A DNA stretch of 64,000 nucleotides from Prinia subflava (taxonomy: Eukaryota > Chordata > Aves > Passeriformes > Cisticolidae): assembly GCF_021018805.1 (NCBI RefSeq), contig NC_086256.1:8436032-8500031 (forward strand), written 5' to 3'. Below, piece after piece: positions 36,201-61,900 of the stretch. Under the pieces are notes generated by a model. It ran no database searches and was not told the DNA's origin. It was given only the letters and a program-made list of their open reading frames with translations. The translations under genes were made by a program, and so were the position numbers. Each line of letters begins with the position of its first letter. Position 1 is the first letter of the stretch.

Positions 36201-39200
36201 TGTCCAGTTTCATTATGAGCCACATCTACAGGAACCAGTGTTGATGGAGAAGGGAGGGTCCAGGAACAATGTGAGACGCTCAGCTGAGAGGAAAACTGGA
36301 CTGAAGTCTGTTTCCATTTTGTTGCAGTGAAATTGTAGGGCTGTGCTTTTGCTGTGTGTTTGTGTGAAGCCCAGCACAACAGGTCCTTGCAATGTCTTTA
36401 GGCTCTGGGCACTACCTAAATGTGTGGAAAAACATTTCCATGATTTCTGAGTGGGAATATGATGGTGTTTCTTTTCATTTCCAGAACAACTTGGCTCAAG
36501 AAAGACCCAGTTTTGGAGCAGGTGGTGGACTCTGCTTTCTTCCACTGTGTTCAAACACACAAACAAGGTATTTTCTTCTTAATAGAAAAAGGCATCTCTT
36601 CTGTGTTCTCCAAGTGCTTCCTGTTACACACATGTGCTTGTTCTCCAAATACACTCTTCCTTGCTTTGGGAGGCAGATTAGAATGAGAAGGGAGTTAGGT
36701 CTGGGTGGGGGATTTTGGCATGTTCATATGTGGAGTGTTAGGAAGTCAGATGAAAGACGACTTAAGGCCTGAATGAAGTGAAACTCGTGGTAATTGTTCC
36801 CTTTCGTCTTCTCTTGGCTTTGTTTGCAAGTTTTCTTTAAAGTAAAAGAGAAAGGCTTTTCCCACACAGGCTCTGAATAATGTGTGTGTTAAATATTGCC
36901 TCAATGCTGAGTTACAGTGATGGTAATAATATTCAGGGGCTTCAACAAAACCATAGCTAAGACAGAAAGCTGCTCTCATTTTACATACAGTGTGGATTTT
37001 ACTGGTAACATTACTCTGTGAGTAGTAATCCTAACCTGACTGGAGAAGGACAGATGAGAATTTGAAGACACTCATCCTGGACCTGATGTGTCCACGGGCC
37101 ATTTCCCTCCAGAGCAGTTCATGCTGAACTCTGTGTCTGGCAGGCTGAGCCACCTCAGAACCCTCAGTGTCCCTGTCACCAGAAGCACTCCTGCAGTATG
37201 CAGGACACCTCAGCATTGCTTGGATGCTTGAGGCACGCTGTCCTTCAGTGTCAGCAGAAACTCTTGTGGTTGTACAGTTGCAGGAAAAAAAATTGTTTAA
37301 AAGCTTTAAAAACCTTTGAAGAGTTTGGCTGGACTGAAGGTGTTTTCCTGTAGTACCAGCTGTTACTTAAGTACTGGTTCACTATAACAAAGTGAGTAAT
37401 GAGAGTGAAGCTGTGATACCTTTAAAGGATAAGCTGTGTTGACAGCAGTGAGCTAAGCAATGATGTGAAATAGCAGACCAGAGCAGTAATAAGAATCTGA
37501 TGCAGCAAACATTTGATGCTTTAATATGATGGCAAATTTAGTCAAGACTATAGGTTAAAAATGTCAACTTTTCAGCAATTTGGTTTCTATATACATGACT
37601 AGTGAACTTCCTGTTTTCAGGGAAGCAATTCTCTGTAATTTAGGAATTGAGTCAGTCTAAAGGGAATTGAAATAATGTAGTGAGTTAATAAACAGCTGAC
37701 TGTAAATATCAGAGCCAGCTGGTAGAGTGCAGGAGCTGGTTGTGAAGCTGGTTATGTCAGCTGTAGTAAGAGACAGGATTCACATTCTGGAGTTTTTGCC
37801 GATTTTTAGTCTGTTTCAAGCTCTGAAACTGTGATATTTGAAATGGAATAGAACCTGTCTGGCTATGACGTGTAGAAGGTCAGGTCATTAAAGTTACTTT
37901 TTTGACACCTTCTGGAAATCAAGCACCACCTTCAAGCAGAGCAGCCCTATCTTTGAGCAGCTTCATGTGTGTCATTTCAGTCCTAGTTCTGAATAACTCC
38001 TGAGGCAGGTTGAATTGAAAAAGAGGAGAGCTGCAATTAGCTGCCAAAGGCTCACCTTCTCTTTATGTTAAAATTTGAAGCTGTGTGTGTGTCAGTTTGA
38101 GTTAAAAGGAAGCTGTTTCTTCAGAATTTGGTAAAATGTGCTTTATATTTCTGTATTTAAGAAGTCACATATAACATCCATCATGATGGTTTCTGAACAT
38201 AGTCTGCCTAAGACTTGAAAATGAGGATTTACTGTTGTTTTGAGGCTTTGAGTGATATATGTTTAAGTGTTTCACTAAGTTGTTAAGGAGAAAGGACTTT
38301 CAAAATAACACTTGTCCTAGATTTTCAGACTCGTGGGTTTTAAGTGACACTCACAGTAGCTATTACTGACAGATCAGAACAAGAAAAATGTAATGGAGCA
38401 TAGAAGAAGTATTTTGTGTGTTGGTAGGTTGTTGTGGAATGTTTTCTGCCTTGAAGCTTCTCCCATGTTTTGAGTACTTTACAAACAGTGAAAGGCAGAA
38501 AAACTGCTCTTCACAATCTCTGTAAAAAGAGAATTGATACAAGTTTTTGGGACTTGCTCTTTCATCACCAGTGTTCTCATAATTACACTATTTCTATTGA
38601 TTTAGCCTTTTCTGTAGTACAAGATAGTAAAAGATAATTTAGTAAGAATTCCTCCTGGCTGTAAAATGTCTTAGCTACTTAGCTACTGTTTTGAGGACTT
38701 TCGGCTGACATTTTAAACTGTTGAGGCAAACTCAGCTGGATGTGACTGGTGTGAAGTGCTTCTGCCTAGAACCTCAGTGTGGAATCATTTAACCTTTTTG
38801 GATATAGGTTAGCTCTACAAATATGGCAGTGTTTTTATTTAAGCCTTCAATAACAGAATGCAGGTGCTTTTTTTTGCCATATTATCTTGCATCAATAAAT
38901 TGTTATCTCTGACTAAGCTCTTGTAGTATCTGCAGCAATGTAGGAAAAAAATCTAAATGCCATAAACATTTCTTGTTTTGGAGCATAAATTACCCACTGA
39001 TCTGTGGTTTAGAAGGTACATTATGGTTCTGTGAGAAATTATTTTCCTTATGGCCTTTTGGTAGCATCAACTGGCCTAGATTGCTCCTGTGATACCTTAA
39101 CCTGTGTTTGCTTTGTTTCACTGAGTGGTTTGAAACTTCCCCACACCTTCCTGCTGTTTTGGAGGCTCATTTTCTTGAGCTGATTTGAAAAAATCTCTTT

Positions 39201-39562
39201 GCAAAACAGTAGAATAGCTCAGAGAAGAGTGCCCTTGTGAGGCTGCAAGTGCTGTCTGCTGTCATCACGTGTTCTGTTGTGGGTTATTTCTGTGCTTTGC
39301 CTTACTGTGCATGAGATAAGGATTCAGTATAGATGCATTATTGTTCCCTCCTGTTTTTACATTTATTTAACATCCCCCCAACTGTTAATTGGCACCCAAA
39401 TTGCCTTTTTAGGTTTCCTCTTATATTTGAAAAAGAGGTGGCAGCCTGTGATGAAGAGAAGCAGAGGAACTTTTGGACAGATAAGAACATAAACAAGAGC
39501 ATGTGCATTTTCTCCTAAAGTAACTGATTGTTAAAGTCACCTCTCTGTTCTGCCACACAGAG
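33038..39562 (+). other. MKNK1: MKNK1 intron 1
   Basis: This 6.5-kb AT-rich intron has a GTGAGG donor and tandem AG acceptors at 39559-39562. I searched by eye for a bird equivalent of the extra N-terminal coding exon of human MNK1 and did not find one. A poly-T run lies at 33747-33758. No other gene, RNA or named repeat was seen. Confidence 0.8.
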
Positions 39563-53759
<14,197 letters not shown>

Positions 53760-55280
53760 AGTTCTTCCCTGCTGTGTGGGGAGCAGGAACAGTCTGTGTT
53801 TTTATGTGGATTTTCAGCGCTGATAAAAGCTGCTCTGCTTCTGACACTTTGATTAGGAGCTTGCTCTTGTGATGTGACTTGTAACTTTAAGGGGACAGCT
53901 TTTTATGGGAATGTTTTTTGCCTGTCAGATTTAGTGCATTAAGATAATTCAACTGATTTTTTTTTTTAACTGCAGAAGATGAGTTTGCTGCAGTATTATA
54001 TGAGGCGATAAATCACTAGGTTTCCCTCATTTTCTTCTTAAGAGAGCACAGTTTAAAATGCAAACTTGAAAGCATCAGGAAAAACCTACACTTTGCCTAG
54101 CAGAGCATCAGGCCTCTCCCTGCCAATGGCTGCCCTCCTCGATGGCACATTTTGAAGGTGCTGCTGTTACTGCCAGCAGCAGGGACTGTTCTCAACCAAC
54201 AGCACCCTCCTCTCTTTCTGTAGATTCAGGAATGGAGATGACTGGGTGGATCTCTGTCTCCATTACATTCATTGGGCTTAAATGGAATGAGGATGGTACT
54301 GTGAAGGTACAAGGATTGCTCATAGTTCTAGAGATGGAGAGAACTTCTGGGTAGCTTTTTTATGTTGTTGACAATTGGTGTGTCAGCATGTGGGGTGAAA
54401 ACTGGGAGAGGTGGGGGTTTTATCTGGCATATCTTTGCCCTTAACTATAATGTACTCCATACCATCTTTTTTAATTTTCTGGAGCCTGATGTCCATTATG
54501 TCCCCTTGCAACAGTTACATTCTTAAATCTGATAACTGCAGTGTAACAGACTGTTTATGTAACAGTTTATATTTACCGCTAGGTAGGCTTTTAATACTAA
54601 TATGGGGTTTTATTAATGCTATCTTCAGCCAAACCTTCCTTTCTGTAAAATTGTATTTCTTCATGGCCTTTTGTGTGTCCAACCTGGAGTTCCTAATGTG
54701 AACTTTGGTGTGTGAATAATTTAGAAATGCCACAAGCAGAGGAACAACTGTACAAAAATGGTGCTGCAGCTGTAGAATTCTGCCTCCTGCAGTAATCTCA
54801 GGTTGGGTGTCTAGATTTTTGCTTCCACTTTCAATACTGTGGTGCAACAGAGCCAAGAATAATTTGGAAGGGTTTTGGCTGAAAAGCTGAAGATTTTAAG
54901 TGACCAAAGGGAGGTCCATGGAGAAGGACACAGATGTTGAGCACTTTCAGAAACATAAGCTGTGAAAATTGGGCCACTGAGATGCCCATGATGCACCTTA
55001 ACTTGTCAGCCCTTTCTGAAACCTTTTGCCAGGGCTTTGTGTGCAGGGGGGGAGCAGGAGGCCCCCAGGTGCCAGCACAAAACTCTCCCAAGCAGAGTGA
55101 GAAGGGATAATGTAGCAGATGCAACAAGCACTTGGAAGTTGAAAGGTCAAAGTTGAATGTCTTTGCATGGCCTATTCAGAGTGGTTTTACATTATCAGTA
55201 ATATCAGTGCATACAGCTATTTTTATAAAACATGCTGTATTTTGTGACTAATATTAAAGTTGTTATTTAAAATTTTTATA
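53760..55280 (+). other. MKNK1: MKNK1 3' UTR (end inferred)
   Basis: The UTR is AT-rich with several ATTTA-type words and ends near an ATTAAA signal at 55253-55258. No earlier AATAAA was noticed. The cleavage site is estimated about 20 bases after the signal. Confidence 0.6.
55253..55258 (+). terminator. MKNK1: Poly(A) signal ATTAAA for MKNK1
   Basis: This is the commonest non-canonical hexamer, placed 1.5 kb after the stop and followed by T- and GT-rich sequence. It is inferred, not demonstrated. Confidence 0.5.
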
Positions 55281-56982
55281 CGTCGTGCCAGCTGATGAAT
55301 AATGAAATGTATTTTGCTTTTTTAATTAAAATGCCCTAAGTTATGTATTTAACACATTTGGCAGTTCTTTGTGGTTTTTTTCCTCTTTATTTTTGGTGAC
55401 ACAGAAAAGAGAATTACTTCTTTGTGTGACACTGGATTTAAGACAGTTGAAGTCTCTGAGGACTAGGCATATCTCCCACTTCTATTGATTTATTTTATTT
55501 ATCAGTCTGTGATCTCAGATTTCTTTTTGGGAACTGAGAAAAGCGCCCCAAGCAGGGAAGAGGTGTTAACTCAAACCAATTGTTTTGCTCTCGTGTGTAG
55601 TCCAGTTCTGAGTGCCTCTTGCAGAGTCATTTTTTAGTTTCTTTGGAGGTCTGTGGCTCTTGGGTGGGGAAGGTTGTTTTCCCAGAGGCGTGGGATGCAG
55701 CACTCCCCAGTGCTCTCTGCAGCTCATGCCTTGGGTGAAATCTGAGCAGAACAGGAATCCCAAACCAGGTGCCAGGCCCTTTATTTGTACTTGCCTTTAT
55801 TTCAGAGGAGATGCTTTTAGTTGAACTGTGCTTTAAAGTGATCTTCCCTTTTCCTCCTGGACAACAGAGGTAGCAGAGAGCACAGGAGCCCTTTTGGCAG
55901 GGGTACAGGAGTGATGGTTCAGTGGGGCAGGTCTTGGATCTTTCTTTGCCCCAAAAGGAGAAGTCAGATTCAGCTGATGATCCAAGAGGTGCTTGTTTCC
56001 TTCTGATCTTTACCTTTCACTGAGAGTTCAGCTTTCTTCAGGTGAGTTATCCTCAGAGGGCCTCATTTAGAGGGCCTTCACAATGCTCTTTTCATGTCAG
56101 GGAGGACGAGGTTCTTGCTTCTGGGTGGAAGGTCACTAAAGCAGGGACTCTGTGATCTGTGCTTTTGAGGTAGTGCTGGATCTGCTTGTGTTGCCTGTGA
56201 ATCTCTTGTTTGGCAGCCTGTGGAACATGAATACTTCATCTCTGAATCCCAGTGCCTCCCCTTTGGGAAGGGCTGAATCCGTCATGTTTTTCCAGTTATG
56301 TATGATAAACTATACCAGGCAGCTTGGATGGGCTCCCTAGCTTCTGGAAAATGATGGAAAAGTGTCTTCTTGGTGAGGAAACCAGGTTGGGAAGGCACAA
56401 GGTGACTTTCAAGAATTCAAAAAGATAGTCTGACCAGCAAGGAGAGCATCAGAGCAGCTAAGATGATCTTTAATCTTGATTAGGCAACCCACAAGAAAAT
56501 TTTGCTTTCCATTCCCATGGTTTTTCTGGGAGGTAAGTGAGCAAACTGAGGGAGAGCCTATGGGGAAATAATTTCAAACAAATAGCAACCAAGCAGCTTT
56601 AGTCTCAAAGCAGTCCCCTTGGGAAGCAGTGACACAGGATGTTCTGTAGGATTTTGCTGACCTTTATATGCAATATTTCACAAAGTGCACTCAGCCTTGT
56701 GCTTACCAGTGTGCTTTCTGCATTGCTGGTTGCATAAAAGGAGGCTCCCATATTTCATTGTGTGGCTTTTTTTCTGCTCTCTCTTCCTTCCCCACATGTT
56801 TATTGAATCCTTCATCAGGGATGCAAAGATGCCTTTGTTATTTGGAGGGCTGTGGGTGGGCTGGCTTACAAGGTAGCTTTGTTAATTTTCTAAACTAGTC
56901 ATTTTCTTCAGGCCACTCCAGTGGCAGCAACAGGCTTCAAATTTGGCTTCCATGGAAACATACTGCCATGGTAACTGAAAGG
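55281..56982. other. Intergenic, no gene recognised
   Basis: I see no exon, repeat family or RNA gene in this 1.7-kb stretch. In human the next gene is KNCN (kinocilin). I looked for its N-terminal and membrane segments and saw nothing convincing. Confidence 0.5.
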
Positions 56983-57157
56983 CTTCCCTCCTTCCCTCCT
57001 TCCCTCCTTCCCTCCTTCCCTCCTTCCCTCCTTCCCTCCTTCCCTCCTTCCCTCCTTCCCTCCTTCCCTCCTTCCCTCCTTCCCTCCTTCCCTCCTTCCC
57101 TCCTTCCCTCCTTCCCTCCTTCCCTCCTTCCCTCCTTCCCTCCTTCCCTCCTTCCCT
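56983..57157. repeat. Perfect (CCCTCCTT)n array, 175 bp
   Basis: About 22 uninterrupted copies of an 8-base polypyrimidine unit with no visible variant. The strand asymmetry is complete, all C/T on plus and all G/A on minus. The open frame through it (repeating SFPPSLLP) is an artefact. Perfect purity suggests a young or actively changing microsatellite, or collapsed assembly of a longer one. Confidence 0.97.
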
Positions 57158-58453
57158 GTTTAGTTAGCCCTGCCAGATTTCATCAGCACTTTTAAAATTC
57201 TCCAACCATAGAAAGTCACTTCTCTGGGAAGAACAAAAAAAGTTGTAAAACCAATGGTGCCATTTCATTGCCATTGTTTGGGGAGGAAAAAAAAACCTCT
57301 TTCAAGTCTGGAGGGAGATGTCACTGAGACACAAATTCTCTTCCAATGTGCAAAAAAACCCAACTCTAAAACAATCTTTAGATTGTTTTGTGGGGGCTTG
57401 CTGTCATGGGCTGATTTGAGAAATTGGACTCTGCGCCCAGCCCAACATCTGTAATACTGAGGAGGGTGAGAATTGACTTATCCAGTGGTTGTGAGCACAG
57501 TACCAGTGTTTTGCTGGGTCCCTTCCAGCTAATTAATTTGACACCAGATTTTCTGTTGCTGCCTGTCACAGCTGCTTTCACACTAAGATTGGTTAGCAAA
57601 GTTTGGCAGGCTGACAAGCAGCCCCAGTTCAGCAACTTTGCTCTGATTCAGCCTGGAGTGGAAGGGAAGGGGGAATTGGGCCTCCTGAAATGTTTTGCTA
57701 ATCAAGAAGCAGGGCAAGGGCAAGGACTCTGTAGAGCAGAGGGTACAGAGGAGCTTGGAGTCAGATGCTTCATGTTTCTGCTTTCTCTTTGATCCAGAAC
57801 AAAGCTAACTGGCACCACATCTGATTAGAGTCCTGTGGCCAATTCTGAGGCAGCACTCTGTGTGTATGTGGGTGGGAATCTTTCTTCCCTCATTGTTCCC
57901 TTGCCCAAAATCATCACCCTCAGGACTTGAGAGCTTTTCTTGTCAGCTGCCTTAAGAATTGTAATGCCTGCACCCAGTTCCAAACTACTTGTGGGGAAAG
58001 CAGAGCTGCTTCATCTGTTTCCTGCTCCTTTTTTCATTCCTCCTTTTCATCCTGATGTTCTTGCAGCAGCTCTAGCTCCACTTAGGCAGAGGATGTTCCT
58101 GCAGCCTGGTGTGGAATGGAGAAACAACCCCTGGAATTACACAGCTGTTTACTGGAGACCTATGAGGCTGGTCCTGCTTGTCACTAAAGTTTGCCCTGGG
58201 ATTTTGTTGGTGACAGTAATAATCCTGGGACTTCTGGTGGTGGTGGATGAAGCAGATTGGCTTTTGTTCTCTAGCAGAGGGGTTGAGACCCCCTGAAGTA
58301 GAGCTGGAGAGAGGAGGGCAGAATGGGCTGCACTCATCACTGCTGGGATGATACAGGAGTGGACTCCATTTGATAATTCACCACTGAATGTTGTGTTCTG
58401 TGTGACATTATCCATGGGGACGTGCTGCTTTCAGAGAAAATGTATTTCCCTGC
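57158..58453. other. Intergenic, no gene recognised
   Basis: A 118-codon open frame at 57940-58296 includes a hydrophobic stretch but resembles no protein I know and lacks gene context. No repeat family was recognised up to the LTR boundary. Confidence 0.5.
58449..58453. repeat. Target-site duplication, left copy (CCTGC)
   Basis: This 5-bp direct repeat immediately precedes the LTR and is identical to 58993-58997. Confidence 0.88.
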
Positions 58454-58992
58454 TGTCCTGGTTTAGGACAAAATTAGGGGAAAATCTCCACAACTCCCTC
58501 CCCCACCACCGGGTTCGGGAGGAATTTCCTCAGAGGAAAAGTGGAAAAAACTTGTTTATTGAGAAACAACGAAAAAACACTCCCCAACGCAAGAAAACCA
58601 GTCCAAGATGACAACAAATGTTTTCACCAGTCCAAGAGAGGGTGAGCAGTCTCTGCTGGGGAGGGTGCCAAAGCTTCTCTCAGGTGCAGACTCCGGGGGC
58701 AGGGGGTCCCTTGACGTTCCCGAATCAGGGCCCGAAGCAGGTCCGATGTCTTCAGGGAAGGGAGGAAGGAAAGAAGGGGAAAGACAAAAGCAGAAAAATG
58801 GCAGAAAGCAAGCAAAAAAAGCAGAAAGCAAGAGAGCAAAGCCAGCAAAGCAGCCTAAAGCTAGCAGCAAGCAAGCCAAAAGCAAGCAGCCGGGGGAGGG
58901 GCTCAGCTATAGACAAAACAAACTGGGAACATGGGAACAGAAACACACGATTTGGGATACAAAGCATGAAAATGTCCTGTCACCCCAGGACA
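58454..58992 (-). mobile_element. Solo LTR of an endogenous retrovirus (539 bp)
   Basis: The element starts TGTCCTGG and ends CCAGGACA, a perfect 8-bp terminal inverted repeat with TG...CA ends. It is flanked by the 5-bp direct repeat CCTGC (58449-58453 and 58993-58997). AATAAA on the minus strand (58555-58560) lies about 100 bases from the 58454 end, and a TCTATAG TATA-like word lies near 58910 on the minus strand, so U3 is at the 58992 end. A tract of AGCAAGC-type repeats (about 58806-58890) lies in the inferred R/U5-side half. No gag, pol or env sequence adjoins it, so it is a recombination-derived solo LTR. Confidence 0.88.
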
Positions 58993-58997
58993 CCTGC
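58993..58997. repeat. Target-site duplication, right copy (CCTGC)
   Basis: This 5-bp direct repeat immediately follows the LTR and is identical to 58449-58453. A 5-bp duplication fits ERVL-like and some ERVK-like avian elements. Confidence 0.88.
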
Positions 58998-61900
58998 CAT
59001 GGAAAACTTGTGGAGCAAATGTTTTCTGTGCTCAGCCTAAGCACCGAGCTCTGTTATAAACTTCCAATTGACTTCAGCAAGTGTTGCTCCCACGCTGGCT
59101 GAGTTCCTCTTATGTTGAGCTGCATCATATCTTTGCTGCTCCACAGAGAACTCTTAACCTAGTTTTGGTATGTTCAAGCTCAGTTTACAGCCATCTTCTA
59201 ATATTCTCCAGGCTAAGTGGAGTACACCATCCAGAACTTCTTGCTGTGTTTTGTGAAAAGTTCGTGTCACTCCTGGCTTGGGAAGGTCCTGTTTATCCCC
59301 CACATGTTCTTCCAGCAGCATCAGGATACAGCTTTGCCTTGTGATTGGCCTTAAACTGCCTCACAGTGCTGTGATGCCCTCCAAAGCCATTTTGGGAGTG
59401 CTCCATCAGCACGGAGTGTGTTCCCTCCCATCCCTACACCTGCTCTCAGATCCATTGCAAAGCAGGGAAGGACAGCTGTAAAACTGCCCTGCTCTGAGCA
59501 ATTCAAAATTTATTTGAAACTGGAGCAAGTTCCCACTCCTGCAGGAAACACCATGAGGGTCCTAAAGGTTTGACTATCCCACTTCTCATTTTAGGTCTAA
59601 ACAACTTGGGCAGCGTGGAAGGCCTTCATCCCACATTTCACCAAATGTGCTGCTGGAGCAGCTGATTTCCCCATGCATTTGCATTGCAGGAAGCCAGCAG
59701 TGCTATCTGTGCTGGTGGCATGAACACAGTCCTAAGGCCTGGGCTGGAAATGCCAGGACAGTCTGTCTGATCCTGACTGGAAACCTTGCTGGCATATCAA
59801 TGAGCTCTGCTGCAGTCACATGCTGCAATTGTGGTTTTATAGGAGAAGTGATCAGATTAATTGAGCAGCAGAGGGAATGTTCAATTACACTGGCTCTGAT
59901 TAATTACCCTTTGTTGGACCATGTCAGCACCCCTCCTACTGCCAAAAGCATTGCCCGAGGTGTGTGGAGCAGCAAGGCCTTTACTTTAATCAATGGCAAA
60001 GCCATGCACTCCTCAGCACCAACAGTTCCTCTCCTGCCTTGTTGATTCTCTGGAGACATTTGCAGAAGTCTCAACCAAATATTTGAAGCCATTTTGCTTT
60101 TGATTCTAAAAAAGCTGGGGTGATGAGGGAGATCTTTAGGAAATCAGGTGCCAACTTGAACTTGTCTCCTTGATATGGAGACATCAGCTATCATCAGTGT
60201 AACATTGCAAACACTGTCACCTGAAAGTGATCCTGCTGGTGTTGATGTGCTGTCCTTCCTCACACATTACCCCAAAGGATGGTGATCTTATGGGATCTCT
60301 GGGAAAGACACTAAGCTGGCCCAGAGCTTCTCCAAGGTGCTCCATCTTTTCAGCCTGTTTCTCACGGCATCCCTTCCCTTCTTTACAGGGTTGCAAGCGA
60401 TACAAGCTTGTTTGTTGGGAGTAAGGGCTACTTGCCTTTCTCGCCTTCAAAGCCATGTCCAGGGGCCATGAAAGGTTTGGGCTCTTGAGAAGGTTCCATG
60501 AAAATTTTGGGCTGTGAAGGTTGGAGGAGAGCCTGAAGGGAACATCAGAACACATTTGTAGCCTGTCTACCCCTTAGCCCATGCGATAACCTCATCTTCC
60601 AAAGTAAATATCTCTACTTTTCTAAATGTTACTCCTTGTAATCACATTCCTTCTGAGCCCTCTGGGTGGGATCCCCCCATTCTGGTTCCAGCTGTGTGCA
60701 CCAAGGTGAGTCATTGCCATACACACTACCCTGATGCCTCCCTGACCCACAGAAATCTCTCAGCTGACTGTAAGATTTCTCTGGTACCTTGGTATCTGCA
60801 GCCACTAGCTTGCTTCTGTTTATCCGGTCCTTTCCTCCCCTCTGGGAGCAATAGACCAGAGGTCAAGTTTTCACAGCAAAAATTCTAATTACTCCCTAAG
60901 AGCAGGGCTGTCTGCTGTAGACTTTCAGCCCTGTTACATTACTGTGGTGCTCTTTAATATCATGCTTGTGATATTTGGGTCCTCTTCTAAGTCAGGGTTC
61001 AGTATCATCACCAGGTCTCACTGTCTGGCTTCTCTTTCTGTCTGGATCATCAGCTAAAGTTATTTAATTGCCTCCATTCCAATGGAATTTGATTCCATTG
61101 TTCCTGCTTTCTCCTCATTTGTTAGATCCTGTCTTCTCAGCATGACCATGGGATAAAATTCTGGCTTCTGTGCAGATTCCTCTCAGGGGCTCACATTGCT
61201 GAAGTTACTTTTACACAAAATGTATGTATGACCAATCTCCTCACAGAAATACACACAAATCTATTTGTACAGTGTTTCTGGTGAAAGGAAGAACCTGCCT
61301 GGCAATGAGTGTGTGGGTGGCAGCCCGCTGCATAAGCAGTGCTGCTCTTTCAGGCTCTGCAGTAGCTAGGGGATCTGCTTTCCTGCCCTCTAGACTCAGG
61401 GTTTACCTTCCTGATATCACATGCCAATTAAAATAAGCAGATGCCTATAACACAAAAATTTATAAAACTCAATGCCTTTTGCTTTATCACAGAAAATGAT
61501 ATAAGCTGTAAGAAAATTCAGAGCTCTCATCTGTGTTTTTTCCTGTTTTCTTCCCAATATTTGAGTATTATTGCTTTGAGAAGTCCAAATTCTCCCTCCT
61601 TTTGATTACCAGTTGATATCTAAATCACACAGTCCTTATTTATGCTTCAGTTCACACCCTTCTCCCTGTCCATGGTGCTTCTGGAATGTGGACAGTTGTC
61701 CATGCTCCTCTGACTTCTGCAGGGGAGGACTTGGTCCCTAACCTGGAGGCATCTCCAGGTTACCAGCTCTGGTTTACCTCTCATCTCCTTCAAGAATTAA
61801 GACTGAGACCCCAGGTTTGCCCACTTCCATGCAGCTTCCCAGCTGGATCCTCAGGGTCTTCACCACCCTGCTTAATTCTGTGTCTGAATCAAGCACTTTC

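Noticed and set aside
33038..39560. Search for the extra N-terminal coding exon of human MNK1
   Set aside because: No in-phase segment resembling it with splice sites was found by eye.
56968..57195. Frame encoding repeated SFPPSLLP
   Set aside because: It is a translation of the CCCTCCTT array only.
57940..58296. 118-codon frame with a hydrophobic segment, considered as kinocilin (KNCN)
   Set aside because: The sequence does not resemble kinocilin beyond being hydrophobic, and no splice structure supports it.
58608..59102. 164-codon Lys/Gln-rich frame
   Set aside because: It runs antisense through the solo LTR and its low-complexity tract, then across the insertion boundary.
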